Shown piece by piece: positions 15,875 to 25,244 of a DNA stretch of 48,640 nucleotides. The notes beneath the pieces were generated by a model, which made no database searches, was not told the origin of the DNA, and saw only the letters and a program-made list of their open reading frames with translations. Where the stretch lies: NCBI GenBank assembly GCA_017547585.1, contig JAFYPH010000005.1, forward strand, positions 1 through 48,640. The letters are read 5' to 3'. The position numbers were made by a program, and so were the translations under genes. The stretch is from Bacteroidaceae bacterium (GTDB lineage: Bacteria > Bacteroidota > Bacteroidia > Bacteroidales > Bacteroidaceae). The first letter of the stretch is position 1. Each line of letters starts with the position of its first letter.

Positions 15875-18800
15875 TTACAATCTCACTTTTACTGCCTTGT
15901 TGCCAACCTTTACAATGTAGCTGCCGGCGGGGAGTGCATACTCACCTGCTGCGCCCGATGCTGCGAGCTTGCCTGCGAATGTGTAGATAGCAACCTCGGC
16001 ATCGCCTGCTACGATAATCTTGCCATCCTTAACGCTTACGCCAGCCTCGTCTGTCACGGGTGCGATAGATGTAAGGTAGCTATCGTAAGTGATGATGTTG
16101 CCGAAGTCTTTCCACTGCTTAGCGGCCTTGTAAGCTGCAACTGCTGCCTCGCTGGGAACAACGAGTGTAGCGTTTGCAAGGTCGGCGCCGTCGAACACCT
16201 TTGAGCTGAGTGTTGCGGGTGTCTCGCCCTCGCAGATTACACATACAATGGGACAGCCCTTGAATGCGTTACGGCCAATCTCTGTCACGCTAGCGGGGAT
16301 TGTTACTCTCTCCATAACTGCACAACCATTGAATGCGCTGTTACCGATGCTTGTTACATTGGGGCCGATAACCACGCGTGAGAGTACCTTGTTGAGGTTA
16401 AACGCATAGTTGTCGATTACTGTAGCAGACTCGGGGAGGATAATCTTGAGAACGTCCATGCCCTGGAAGAGACGTACGCCTACAATGTCGTCGGTAGTTG
16501 TGTAGTTATTGTTGTAAGCACCGGGGCCCTCAACGATTCTTGCCTTGCTCATGTCAATTACATTCAGCTTGAGGCTGTCGCGCAAGTAGATAATATCGTT
16601 ACCGCAGAGACGGCCACCGAGTGTGATTGTTGTCATTGTGTCGCGTACAGCCTGAGAAATAAGCTCGTTCAAAGTACCTTTCACACGTACAGTGTAAGAG
16701 TTTACACCCTCGATAGACTTGATAAAGTCGAAGTTTACAATCTGCTGTGCAATTACGTTACCATTATATTTAAGAGAAAGCTTCACAGAAGATTTTGAGC
16801 TCTGATACTTATCGGTGATGTTAAGATAGAGTATCATTGTGCTATCGACTGCGTTGGGAACAAGTTTGTAAGCCTGCTCGTCGGCGCCTTCAACAGTACC
16901 CTTTTTGTCCTTAATCTCAAAGTTTGCATTGTCAGCAATCTCAACCTCCTCGGCAACAACCTCTACGGGCATTGTCTCGTACCAGGGGTTATTGATTCTG
17001 ATGGGGAAGGCCATGCGGCTCTTCTCCTCGTCGAACATATAAACATCTGTAGATGAAGACTCGCCAAGGAGCTGACCTTCGGCATAGAATGAAGGTTTCT
17101 GGTTAGCCTTCCATGTGTTCACCTGCTTGAGGTCGAGAGTGTTCGCATTTACAATTTCGCCTGTCTTTCCATCGATGAGCATCACGATGAGTGTAGCGTT
17201 GTTTGTATCTGTGATAGAAGCGGGGAGGGGAATCTCATTCTCAAAGATGTACTGCTTGTCGTACTCGATAGCTGCGGGCAAGCAATCTGTGAAGGGATAA
17301 GAGCCACGTGCAATGTAGTTGTATGTTGTTCCGTCGATCTTCACACTGTTCTCTGTATAAACAAATGTCATACGGAAGTCAGCATTTGTAAATGCCTTGT
17401 AGAACTCTGTGTAAACAGTAACAGCCATTGTGCTGTCCGAAGTGTACATAGCGTCAACGTCAATCTGAGCAGGAGCAGCAACCTTTACACGCTCTTTATA
17501 AGCATTTGTATAGGCTGTTGTAGAGATGCGGCCCGAGAGTGTGTCGCAACGATCGAAAAGAACACCCTGTACAGAGCTGAGACCGGGAAGATAGCTCTCT
17601 GCCTCGTCCTCTGTGTCGGCAGTTGCAATACAGATCATGCTCTCGCCATATTTCTTGTCTGTATCGAGGCTCGACCATGCATTTCTGATGTTTGTAGACT
17701 GCTCGTTGAAGTCACCCATAGCTGCCTCAACAACAAGGCGACGTGTGGGATCGCTGGGAGTGAGACGACCTTTGGGGTGTACGTTGATGTAACCTGTCAT
17801 CTGGTGACCGTATGCACTTGTAGGCACGGGAGCAACCTCGAAGTAACCGTTACTGCTACCGTCCCAACCGAGGTTGAAGTGGAAGAGACCGTTCATGTCA
17901 AAGCCGTCGCATACGTATGCGTGACCATTATACTTGTCGGGATCGTTACTACCTTTACCGAGGATGGGGCGACCCTGGCTGAGCTCGTCAGCGAGCATTG
18001 CACGCAGAACCTCAGGCTGGTCAAGATAGTTTTTACATACGATAGAAGAGATGTTCGAGTCGTAGCCGAAGTATGTAGCATACTTGTGAGCATCGGTAAC
18101 AGCACCTGTACCGCCAAGACCGTAACCTGCACCAAGAGCAACACCACAGTGGTAGAGAAGCTTAGAAACAGCTGCTGCCTCTACATCATTGTAAGTTGTT
18201 CCGCTGCGGTAGGTGGGGAGGATGTTGTCCCAATCGTAATTACCAACAGAGTCGTAGTTAACCTCGAGAGTCATAGATGCCGAGGTATTCTCCTTTGTGT
18301 CCTCGTTCTTAATCTGGTCGTAGTTGAAGCTGTACTTTTTGTAACCGGTAGCATGCTCGGGATATTTCCAATATCTCATGATCATTCCGAACGCAGTAGC
18401 CGAACAACCAACAACCGCTCTCTTAGACTCTACAGACTTTTTACCGTTCTTGATAGTTGTTACAGTGAGTTTGGGACACTGGTTGTTGTAGGGAGTACCC
18501 TGGTTGAACTTAATCTCACCAAGCAAGGGAGGAACGCTCTTGCGCAATGCGAAGTTACTGTTCAAGAAAGCTTTTGCACGAGCCTTCTTCTCGGCTTTTG
18601 ATGCCTCGGGGTTGTCGGCAGCCTTAATCGCAATGCTTGCATAGTACTCGAGCCATGCTGCAGCTGCGGGGGGCATGTCATCAACATCGAAGCACTCGTC
18701 GTTAGAGTAGGCGAGAATGTCGCTCATTCCCTCCTGACCGCCGACAATTACATAACCGCCCTTCTGGGTGTCGTTGAAAATGAAGAAGGGAGTAATCTCA

Positions 18801-18979
18801 CCTGCCTTCTCGGCGCGAACCTTGTTGATGTTCGCCGACTTGGTCACATTGAAGTTGTAACCATTGTTCTGCATGAAAGCCTTAGCAATAGCCTCGGCCT
18901 CTGCTTCTGTGCGTTGCTGCGCCGTGACCGGAATGAACATGGCCGACAGCAACATCGCTGAAAGTAAAAATTTTTTCAT
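15875..18979 (-). CDS. Secreted C10 (streptopain-like) cysteine peptidase with LRR and sorting-like tail
   Basis: The 1034-residue product has a signal peptide (MKKFLLSAMLLSAMFIPVTA), a Spi-type inhibitory prodomain (~22-145), and a C10 papain-fold catalytic domain (~150-400). Cys192 in VVGCSATAFGMIMRYWKYP, His353 in NGHAYVCDGF and the Asn369/Trp372 region in HFNLGWDG form the active site, as in streptopain and interpain. A long beta-rich middle is followed by BspA-type repeats (~860-945, GNSAFNGCAVMERVTIPASV) and a C-terminal domain ending YALPAGSYIVKVGNKAVKVR, typical of type IX secretion tails. It probably degrades host or dietary protein outside the cell. A -7-like TATATTTG lies at 19037-19030. 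Confidence 0.9.
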   Translation of the reverse strand: MKKFLLSAMLLSAMFIPVTAQQRTEAEAEAIAKAFMQNNGYNFNVTKSANINKVRAEKAGEITPFFIFNDTQKGGYVIVGGQEGMSDILAYSNDECFDVDDMPPAAAAWLEYYASIAIKAADNPEASKAEKKARAKAFLNSNFALRKSVPPLLGEIKFNQGTPYNNQCPKLTVTTIKNGKKSVESKRAVVGCSATAFGMIMRYWKYPEHATGYKKYSFNYDQIKNEDTKENTSASMTLEVNYDSVGNYDWDNILPTYRSGTTYNDVEAAAVSKLLYHCGVALGAGYGLGGTGAVTDAHKYATYFGYDSNISSIVCKNYLDQPEVLRAMLADELSQGRPILGKGSNDPDKYNGHAYVCDGFDMNGLFHFNLGWDGSSNGYFEVAPVPTSAYGHQMTGYINVHPKGRLTPSDPTRRLVVEAAMGDFNEQSTNIRNAWSSLDTDKKYGESMICIATADTEDEAESYLPGLSSVQGVLFDRCDTLSGRISTTAYTNAYKERVKVAAPAQIDVDAMYTSDSTMAVTVYTEFYKAFTNADFRMTFVYTENSVKIDGTTYNYIARGSYPFTDCLPAAIEYDKQYIFENEIPLPASITDTNNATLIVMLIDGKTGEIVNANTLDLKQVNTWKANQKPSFYAEGQLLGESSSTDVYMFDEEKSRMAFPIRINNPWYETMPVEVVAEEVEIADNANFEIKDKKGTVEGADEQAYKLVPNAVDSTMILYLNITDKYQSSKSSVKLSLKYNGNVIAQQIVNFDFIKSIEGVNSYTVRVKGTLNELISQAVRDTMTTITLGGRLCGNDIIYLRDSLKLNVIDMSKARIVEGPGAYNNNYTTTDDIVGVRLFQGMDVLKIILPESATVIDNYAFNLNKVLSRVVIGPNVTSIGNSAFNGCAVMERVTIPASVTEIGRNAFKGCPIVCVICEGETPATLSSKVFDGADLANATLVVPSEAAVAAYKAAKQWKDFGNIITYDSYLTSIAPVTDEAGVSVKDGKIIVAGDAEVAIYTFAGKLAASGAAGEYALPAGSYIVKVGNKAVKVRL

Positions 18980-19287
18980 ATAATTTGATTTTAAGTATGT
19001 GTTCTGTTAGTTCACACTATTTCATGTTGCAAATATATATTATAAAATTATAAAATAAAAATAAACTATGTGCTTTTAGTATAAGCTTCGCGGTTTTTCT
19101 GCAATCGGGCCATTTTTAGCCCATTTTTGTAAAATAAAAAGAATTTTTCCAATGTTTGGCCGAGCAGCAACATCAACAACCGAAAAAACAGAAAAAACAG
19201 TTCTTTTCCAAGAAAAAAATCGGGTGGAGCACATCAATCATAAAATGGTTGCTCACAATATCTTCAGAAAAATATTCCTATAGGAAC
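18980..19287. other. Intergenic stretch between the C10 peptidase and rpsP
   Basis: With the rpsP leader this makes ~400 bp without a supported gene. It is very AT-rich at 19030-19070, where the C10 promoter -7 (minus TATATTTG, 19037-19030) lies. It also holds a small GGGC/GCCC hairpin near 19107-19122. A 62-codon ORF at 19156-19344 is lysine/glutamine-rich, matches nothing I know and overlaps the rpsP promoter, so it is not called. Confidence 0.5.
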
Positions 19288-19318
19288 TTTGCTGAAACAA
19301 AAAAAAGTATTACCTTTG
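19288..19318 (+). promoter_or_regulatory. Bacteroidetes-type promoter of rpsP
   Basis: TTTG at 19288-19291, a 19-bp spacer and TACCTTTG at 19311-19318 give a leader of about 55 nt. Confidence 0.8.
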
Positions 19319-19376
19319 CACCGCTAATACGAGATATTAGCTAACTCAAATCATTAACCCATTAATAATTAAACAA

Positions 19377-19928
19377 ATGGCAACAAAAATTAGATTGCAG
19401 AGAAGAGGTCGTAAACACTACGCATTCTACTCAATTGTAATTGCAGATTCGAGATCTCCACGTGATGGAAAGTTTACTGAGAAAATCGGTACTTACAACC
19501 CCAACACCAACCCCGCTACAGTTGACATCAACTTCGAGCGCGCATTGTATTGGGTAAACAACGGTGCAACACCTACAGACACTGTACGCAGCATCTTGTC
19601 ACGCGAGGGCGTTTACATGATGAAACACTTGCAGGGCGGTGTTAAGAAGGGCGCATTCGACGAGGCTGCTGCTCAGGCTAAATTCGAGGCTTGGAAGAGC
19701 AACAAAGAGAATGCACTTAACAGCATCAAGACAAAGGGTGAGCAGGCTAAGGCTGAGTTGAAGAAGGCTCGTCTCGAGGCAGAGAAAGAGGCTAACGCAG
19801 CTATCGCAAAGAAAGTTGCTGACAAGAAGGCCGCTGAGGCATTGGCAAAAGCAGAGGCTGAGGCTGCTGCAGCTGCTGAGAACGCAGAGGCAGTTGAGGC
19901 AACAGAGGAGCCCGCTGCTGAGGCTTAA
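19377..19928 (+). CDS. rpsP: 30S ribosomal protein S16 with long C-terminal tail
   Basis: The first ~80 residues are canonical S16 ([42 protein letters not shown]), a small-subunit protein needed for 30S assembly. The remaining ~100 residues are an Ala/Lys/Glu-rich, coil-prone extension ending in alternating Glu and Ala, as is common in Bacteroidetes S16 and absent from the ~80-residue E. coli protein. In other bacteria rpsP sits with rimM and trmD; here it stands alone between its own promoter and terminator. Confidence 0.97.
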   Translation: MATKIRLQRRGRKHYAFYSIVIADSRSPRDGKFTEKIGTYNPNTNPATVDINFERALYWVNNGATPTDTVRSILSREGVYMMKHLQGGVKKGAFDEAAAQAKFEAWKSNKENALNSIKTKGEQAKAELKKARLEAEKEANAAIAKKVADKKAAEALAKAEAEAAAAAENAEAVEATEEPAAEA

Positions 19929-19958
19929 TAGTCAATCAGTCGCGAGCATTTGCTCATT

Positions 19959-20000
19959 AAAAGATAAAAAGCCGTCCATTTGGACGGCTTTTTATCTTTT
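19959..20000. terminator. Bidirectional terminator between rpsP and clpB
   Basis: Arms 19959-19978 and 19981-20000 are perfect 20-bp complements with a GCCGTCCA core and two unpaired bases between. The A/T-rich outer halves provide U-tracts for both convergent genes. Confidence 0.95.
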
Positions 20001-20002
20001 AT

Positions 20003-22591
20003 CTAATTTCTGAATACCAGATTTCCATTTTCACTATCTACTGTCACGGGACGGTCGCGATTGACACTGCCGGCAATAAGCTGTTTCGAGAGGTCGTTCA
20101 AAAGATATCTTTGGATTGCTCTCTTTATGGGACGCGCACCAAACTGCGGGTCGAAGCCTGCCTCGGCAAGAGCCTCTATCGCTCCATCGGTAACCTCAAG
20201 CTCAACACCATTATCGGCCAGACGCTTGGAAATATCAGCCACCTGCAGACGCACAATCTGCTCAATCTCGCTCTTGTTCAACGGAGTAAACATTATCGTC
20301 TCGTCTATTCGGTTGAGAAACTCGGGACGGATAGTCTTTTTCAGCATTTCCATCAGAGTGGCCTTTGTCTCTTCAATTATCGCCTCGCGATTGCCGTCGT
20401 TAATCTTCTCGAACTGCTCCTGAATGTAGCCGCTGCCCAAATTGCTCGTCATTATTATTATCGTGTTCTTGAAATTCACGACACGACCTTTATTATCCGT
20501 CAGACGACCATCGTCGAGCACCTGCAACAGAATGTTAAAGACGTCAGGATGGGCCTTTTCAATCTCGTCGAAAAGAACAACAGAGTAGGGCTTGCGTCGC
20601 ACAGCCTCAGTCAGCTGTCCGCCCTCGTCGTAGCCCACGTAGCCCGGAGGCGCTCCTATGAGGCGCGACACAGAGAACTTCTCTTGATACTCGCTCATGT
20701 CTATGCGAGTCATCATTGTATCGTCGTTGAAAAGATAAGCGGCAAGAGCCTTGGCCAATTCTGTCTTTCCCACTCCGGTGGTACCCAGGAAGATGAACGA
20801 GCCGATGGGGCGTTTGGGGTCCTGAAGACCCGCACGACTGCGACGAACAGCATCGCTGACCGCAGTTATTGCCTCTTCCTGGCCAATGACGCGCTTGTGA
20901 AGTTCATCCTCGAGAGTCAGCAGCTTCATGCTCTCGCTCTGCATCATCTTACTCACAGGGATTCCTGTCCAGCGTGAAACAACGTCGGCAATATCCTCGG
21001 CGGTAACGACCTCCTTTATCATGGCGTTTCCACCCTGAGTCTCGTGCAGAGCCTTTTCGGTCTCTACAATCCTGTCGTTGAGCGCCTTGAGCTTTCCGTA
21101 GCGAATCTCGGCAACGAGGCCGTAGTTACCCTCGCGCTCGGCTCTGTCAGCCTGCTGTTTAAGCTCTTCTATCTGCTGCTTGTCATTCTGAATCTGGTTG
21201 GCAAGTTCCTTTTCGTGCTGCCATTTTGCACGTTGGTTGCTCTCTTGCTCTTTAAGCACAGCAATCTCTTCGCTCAACTGCTTGAGCTTATTCTCATCTT
21301 TTTCGCGTTTGATGGCCTCGCGCTCAATCTCAAGCTGCTTAATGTGGCGCGAAATTTCGTCGAGCTCTTCGGGCAGAGAGTTTCGCTCCATGCGCAGCTT
21401 GGCAGCGGCCTCGTCTATAAGGTCGATGGCCTTGTCGGGAAGGAAACGCTCGGTAATGTATCTGTCGCTGAGGTTGACGGCGGCGATGAGCGCATCATCC
21501 TGAATGCTCACCTTATGATGGCTCTCGTAACGCTCCTTCAATCCTCGCAGAATAGATATTGTGCTCATCTTGTCGGGCTCGTTCACCATCACCGACTGGA
21601 ATCGACGTTCGAGAGCCTTATCCTTCTCGAAATATTTCTGATACTCATCGAGAGTGGTTGCACCAATCGAGCGCAGCTCTCCGCGCGCAAGCGCGGGCTT
21701 CAGAATATTTGCCGCATCCATGGCACCCTCACTTTTACCGGCACCCACAAGCGTGTGAATCTCGTCGATGAAAAGAATGATGTTACCCTCGGATTTCAGC
21801 ACCTCATTGACAACTGCCTTCAGGCGCTCCTCGAACTCTCCTTTATACTTTGCACCCGCAACGAGTGCACCCATGTCCAACGAATATATCTGCTTGTCGC
21901 GCAGATTCTCGGGGACGTCGCCACGCACGATGCGGTGCGCGAGGCCCTCGACAATCGCAGTCTTTCCCGTTCCCGGCTCGCCTATGAGTATAGGATTGTT
22001 CTTCGTGCGTCTGCTAAGAATCTGCAAGATGCGGCGAATCTCGTCGTCGCGACCGATTACGGGGTCGAGCTTTCCGTTGCGCGCAGCCTCGTTCAGATTG
22101 ATTGCATATTTGCTGAGCGACTGGTAGCTTTCCTCGGCAGTCTGCGAGGTAACCTTCTCACCCTTACGCAGTTCGGCAATGGCAGCCTTGAGCTCTTTTT
22201 CGCCTACGCCCGCCTCTTTAAGAATTTTCGACGCACCGCTGTTCACTGTGAGCAATGCGAGGAAGAGAGGCTCGAGCGAAACAAATTCGTCGCCCTGCTG
22301 TTTAGCATAATCGGCAGCCTTTGTAAAGACCTCGTTGCTCTCGCGGCTGAGGTAGGGCTCGCCACCCGAAACTTTCGGAAGAGCCTTCTCGGCCTTTTCG
22401 GCCTGCTCCTTTATCTGCTGTATATTCGCTCCTGTCTTATGCAGGAGGAACATAGCCACCTGTTCGCCGACATTGATTATTGCATTCAGAATATGTACAG
22501 GCTCTATTGCCTGCTGTCCCAACGACTGCACGCGACCGATAGCCGCCTGAACAGTCTCTTGTGCCTTAATTGTAAATTTGTTGAAGTCCAT
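20003..22591 (-). CDS. clpB: ATP-dependent chaperone ClpB
   Basis: ClpB rescues aggregated proteins together with DnaK. The 862-residue product has the N-terminal substrate domain (~1-145), first AAA+ module with Walker [16 protein letters not shown] and Walker [16 protein letters not shown], the long ClpB-type coiled coil (~400-530) that separates it from ClpA and ClpC, and a second AAA+ module with [15 protein letters not shown] and [14 protein letters not shown]. The start is fixed by [12 protein letters not shown] and an unusually good Shine-Dalgarno. No -7 box of the housekeeping type is clear, and a 23-bp inverted repeat sits 45-103 bp upstream. Confidence 0.97.
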   Translation of the reverse strand: MDFNKFTIKAQETVQAAIGRVQSLGQQAIEPVHILNAIINVGEQVAMFLLHKTGANIQQIKEQAEKAEKALPKVSGGEPYLSRESNEVFTKAADYAKQQGDEFVSLEPLFLALLTVNSGASKILKEAGVGEKELKAAIAELRKGEKVTSQTAEESYQSLSKYAINLNEAARNGKLDPVIGRDDEIRRILQILSRRTKNNPILIGEPGTGKTAIVEGLAHRIVRGDVPENLRDKQIYSLDMGALVAGAKYKGEFEERLKAVVNEVLKSEGNIILFIDEIHTLVGAGKSEGAMDAANILKPALARGELRSIGATTLDEYQKYFEKDKALERRFQSVMVNEPDKMSTISILRGLKERYESHHKVSIQDDALIAAVNLSDRYITERFLPDKAIDLIDEAAAKLRMERNSLPEELDEISRHIKQLEIEREAIKREKDENKLKQLSEEIAVLKEQESNQRAKWQHEKELANQIQNDKQQIEELKQQADRAEREGNYGLVAEIRYGKLKALNDRIVETEKALHETQGGNAMIKEVVTAEDIADVVSRWTGIPVSKMMQSESMKLLTLEDELHKRVIGQEEAITAVSDAVRRSRAGLQDPKRPIGSFIFLGTTGVGKTELAKALAAYLFNDDTMMTRIDMSEYQEKFSVSRLIGAPPGYVGYDEGGQLTEAVRRKPYSVVLFDEIEKAHPDVFNILLQVLDDGRLTDNKGRVVNFKNTIIIMTSNLGSGYIQEQFEKINDGNREAIIEETKATLMEMLKKTIRPEFLNRIDETIMFTPLNKSEIEQIVRLQVADISKRLADNGVELEVTDGAIEALAEAGFDPQFGARPIKRAIQRYLLNDLSKQLIAGSVNRDRPVTVDSENGNLVFRN

Positions 22592-22599
22592 ATTTTAAT

Positions 22600-22606
22600 C
22601 TCCTTT
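22600..22606 (-). promoter_or_regulatory. Strong Shine-Dalgarno of clpB
   Basis: The minus strand reads AAAGGAG, 8 nt before the clpB ATG. Most genes in this window have no such site, as usual in Bacteroidetes, so it stands out as a sign of a specially efficient or regulated start. Confidence 0.55.
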
Positions 22607-22635
22607 CACAAGGATTATGAACAAAGAACGGGCCA

Positions 22636-22694
22636 ATATGTTTTTGGGTGACAAATTGGCTTAAATAGCGTCAATTTGTCACCCAAAAACATAT
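22636..22694. repeat. Perfect 23-bp inverted repeat between nadE and clpB
   Basis: Arms 22636-22658 and 22672-22694 are exact complements (core TTTTTGGGTGACAAATTG) around a 13-nt spacer. It begins 18 bp after the nadE stop. No T-run follows on the minus strand, so it is not a classic terminator. It does not match the HrcA CIRCE sequence. It may be an operator or mRNA structure for clpB, or the end of a small mobile repeat. Confidence 0.85.
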
Positions 22695-22711
22695 ATTTCC
22701 CCAAAAAGCAG

Positions 22712-24640
22712 CTAAAGAGTGTCGCACTCGGCCAGCCAAAGGGCACTGCAAGCGTCTGTGGGCATCTTCCAATCGCCACGCGGGCTCAGGCTGCAGTTTC
22801 CAACCTTCGGGCCGTCGGGCATACACGAGCGTTTAAACTGCTGTATAAAGAATCGGCGGCAGAATGTGGTGAGCCATTTTTTTATTGTCTCACGGTCGTA
22901 GATACCACAGAAAGCTCGCTGCGCCATAAAGAATATCTTTGCGGGGGCGAATCCATTGCAAACAAAATGATAAAGGAAGAAGTCGTGAAGCTCATAGGGG
23001 CCTACAAGATCCTCGGTCTTTTGTTTGATGTTACCCTGTTCGTCGGCGGGAATAAGCTCGGGCGAAATTGGAGTCTCGACAATGTCGAGCAGGGTAGTGC
23101 GTATCTTCTCGTCGTCGCTGCTCGCCGCTATCTGCTTTACAATATGCTGAATAAGAGTCTTTGGAACAGAGGCATTCACTCCGTACATACTCATATGGTC
23201 GCCATTATACGTTGCCCATCCGAGAGCCAGCTCCGAAAGGTCACCCGTGCCCACCACAAGGCCATTCGCCTGGTTGGCAATGTCCATAAGTATCTGCGTG
23301 CGCTCACGAGCCTGAGAATTTTCGTAGGTAACATCATGGTTGGCAACATCGTGACCAATATCCTCGAAATGCTGCAAACAGGCATTTTTAATGGAAATTT
23401 CGCGAATGGTAGCACCGAGGCTCTTCATAAGCTCAATGGCATTATTGTATGTGCGGTCGGTTGTTCCGAAACCCGGCATTGTAACAGCAACGATACCTTT
23501 GCGCTCTTTTCCCAAAATGTCGAAGGCGCGGGCGGTGACAAGCAGCGCAAGCGTAGAATCGAGGCCTCCCGAAATTCCTATCACACAAGTAGCCGAGCGT
23601 GTGTGCTCAATGCGCTTGGCGAGTCCGGCCGCCTGAATATTGAAAATCTCCTGACAGCGGGCAGCAAGCTCGTCACCTGCGGGAATAAACGGAGTGGAGC
23701 ATATTTTACGCGTGAGAGTGGCAAGCTCATTAGCCTTTTTATCTATAAACGTCACGCAAACATCAACATCCTTGAACTCTTCGCAAATTTCGCCGAAGGT
23801 AGAATTGTTCATGCGACGGAAACGGAGCTTCTCTACGTCAATTTCAGAAACCAAAAGCTGACCATTCTTAGAGAATCGCTCGCCCTTTTCTACCATCTTG
23901 CCATTCTCGACAATGAATGCGTTTCCGGCAAACACCGTATCGCCCGACGACTCACCGTATCCGCAAGCAGAATATACGTATCCGGCCATCGCACGCGCAC
24001 TCTGCTGCTTGAACGATTCAACGAGAGAGTCATACTTTCCGGCAGTCTCGCTGCTAGCAGCGGGCACAAACACAAGCTCGGCACCCTTTGCTGTCAACAG
24101 AGAGCTCGCGGGAACGGGCGCGCAGAAATCCTCACCCATCTCCACCGCAAACGCATAGTCGGCGGTGCGGAAAATCTGATTCTTATGCAGCGCCACCGAC
24201 TGCCCGCACAATGTCACGCGAGCATCCACGGGCAGAGCCTTTGAAGAGGCGAACCACCTTTTCTCGCTGCATCCATGATGGTTGCAGATATATTTTTTGG
24301 GCACAGCTCCAAGAATGTTGCCTCGACGCACAACAACCGCGCAATCGAGCAGCGAAGAGCCGTAAGCAACAGGAAGGCCGGCGATAATAATCACGTCACA
24401 CTGCTTCGAAAAGTCGAGCAACGAAGCAAGCGCACTCTCGGCACCCTTCACAATAGTCGGCTGCAGAAAGAGATCGCCGCAACTATATGATGTTATTCCC
24501 AATTCAGGGAAAAGAATCACTTCGACATTATTATTTTCTGCCTCTGCAATGAGAGGAAGCATCTGTTCCACATTATATGCGCAATCGGCAACCCTCAAAG
24601 AGGGCACAGCTGCCGCAACTCTTATAAAGCCGTAACTCAT
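22712..24640 (-). CDS. nadE: Glutamine-dependent NAD+ synthetase, with altered glutaminase site
   Basis: The enzyme amidates nicotinic acid adenine dinucleotide to NAD+. The 642-residue length fits the two-domain form: an N-terminal nitrilase-type glutaminase (~1-290) and a C-terminal ATP-pyrophosphatase synthetase with the P-loop GISGGLDSTLALLV (~355-368) and YNGDHMSMYGVNASVPKTL. In the glutaminase, Glu46 (FPELGITSY) and Lys115/116 (VPKKYI) are kept. The nucleophile segment, normally like EICEDLW, reads EMGEDFC: Gly169 replaces the Cys and a Cys appears at 173. The synthetase half looks intact, so the protein may depend on free ammonia or use a shifted Cys. It is divergent from the Fur-family gene. 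Confidence 0.93.
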   Translation of the reverse strand: MSYGFIRVAAAVPSLRVADCAYNVEQMLPLIAEAENNNVEVILFPELGITSYSCGDLFLQPTIVKGAESALASLLDFSKQCDVIIIAGLPVAYGSSLLDCAVVVRRGNILGAVPKKYICNHHGCSEKRWFASSKALPVDARVTLCGQSVALHKNQIFRTADYAFAVEMGEDFCAPVPASSLLTAKGAELVFVPAASSETAGKYDSLVESFKQQSARAMAGYVYSACGYGESSGDTVFAGNAFIVENGKMVEKGERFSKNGQLLVSEIDVEKLRFRRMNNSTFGEICEEFKDVDVCVTFIDKKANELATLTRKICSTPFIPAGDELAARCQEIFNIQAAGLAKRIEHTRSATCVIGISGGLDSTLALLVTARAFDILGKERKGIVAVTMPGFGTTDRTYNNAIELMKSLGATIREISIKNACLQHFEDIGHDVANHDVTYENSQARERTQILMDIANQANGLVVGTGDLSELALGWATYNGDHMSMYGVNASVPKTLIQHIVKQIAASSDDEKIRTTLLDIVETPISPELIPADEQGNIKQKTEDLVGPYELHDFFLYHFVCNGFAPAKIFFMAQRAFCGIYDRETIKKWLTTFCRRFFIQQFKRSCMPDGPKVGNCSLSPRGDWKMPTDACSALWLAECDTL

Positions 24641-24674
24641 GGTTATATTATATTAATAAGGTGCATTTTCTTCC

Positions 24675-24750
24675 TACTGTGCAAATTTCTCACAAAATTG
24701 CCTTTTTGCAAAAAAAAATCAAAAAAAAGTGCGAGAAAATTTGCACAGTA
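24675..24750. promoter_or_regulatory. Dyad of TACTGTGCAAATTT between nadE and the Fur-family gene
   Basis: TACTGTGCAAATTT at 24675-24688 and its perfect complement AAATTTGCACAGTA at 24737-24750 flank a 48-bp A-rich spacer. Similarity continues inward with CTC and GAG. Each arm holds a TTTG reading toward its own gene, and the right one is the -33 box of the Fur-family promoter. The layout suggests a pair of operator half-sites controlling the divergent genes. Confidence 0.6.
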
Positions 24751-24771
24751 TTTAAAATCATTTTAAATTTG
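24740..24771 (+). promoter_or_regulatory. Promoter of the Fur/PerR-like gene
   Basis: TTTG at 24740-24743 (inside the right dyad arm), a 20-bp spacer and TAAATTTG at 24764-24771 place the start site at about 24774-24778. The first in-frame ATG (24774) would then be at or before the transcript's 5' end, so the ATG at 24795 is the better start. Confidence 0.65.
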
Positions 24772-24794
24772 CAATGAATTTAAAAACAAACGCA

Positions 24795-25217
24795 ATGAAA
24801 CAGTACACAAACATAGAATTGAAAGCCGAGCTCGAGAATGCGGGAATACGCGGAACAGCGCAGCGCATAGCAATTCTTGGATTCATGCGAGAGAACCCCG
24901 TACATCCCACGGCCGAGGTTGTGTTCGAAGCATTGCGCGACAAAGTAGGCTCACTCTCTTTGACAACAGTCTATAATACCCTTAAGCTCTTCGTCGAGCA
25001 CGGCCTTGTATCGATGCTGACAATAGACGACACATTCCGCTGCTTCGACGGCAACGTAGAAATGCACGCCCACCTTATGTGTCGCAACTGCAAAAAGATT
25101 ATAGACATGCCCATGCCCCGCGAGGTTGCCACCTTCCTCGAAGAGATTGAGGATTTTGATGCCGACGAAGTGCAGCTATACGTAAAAGGAATTTGTAAAG
25201 AATGTAAAATAAAATAA
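24795..25217 (+). CDS. Fur-family transcriptional regulator, PerR-like
   Basis: The 140-residue product has a winged-helix DNA-binding domain (~1-80, AGIRGTAQRIAILGFM and SLTTVYNTLKLFVEHGLVS) and a dimerisation domain with HAHLMCRNCKKI and GICKECK, the two CxxC pairs of the structural zinc site. PerR, Fur and Zur are hard to separate by eye, but a rubrerythrin gene 27 bp downstream points to peroxide sensing. I choose the ATG at 24795 because the promoter's start site falls at the earlier ATG (24774), and the shorter protein has the usual spacing to the GxRxTxQR helix. Autoregulation through the adjacent dyad is likely (inference). Confidence 0.85.
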   Translation: MKQYTNIELKAELENAGIRGTAQRIAILGFMRENPVHPTAEVVFEALRDKVGSLSLTTVYNTLKLFVEHGLVSMLTIDDTFRCFDGNVEMHAHLMCRNCKKIIDMPMPREVATFLEEIEDFDADEVQLYVKGICKECKIK

Positions 25218-25244
25218 GTATAAACCACTAAAATTGATATTATT

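Noticed and set aside
19156-19344. 62-codon frame before rpsP
   Set aside because: It is lysine/glutamine-rich from AT-rich DNA and overlaps the rpsP promoter.
21044-22651. 535-codon frame opposite clpB
   Set aside because: It is a mirror frame of ClpB caused by biased codon use, without motifs or a promoter.
22636-22694. CIRCE (HrcA) operator before clpB
   Set aside because: CIRCE is TTAGCACTC-N9-GAGTGCTAA; the arms here differ in sequence, arm length and spacer.
22676-24244. 522-codon frame opposite nadE
   Set aside because: It is antisense to an intact synthetase domain and starts inside the inverted repeat region.
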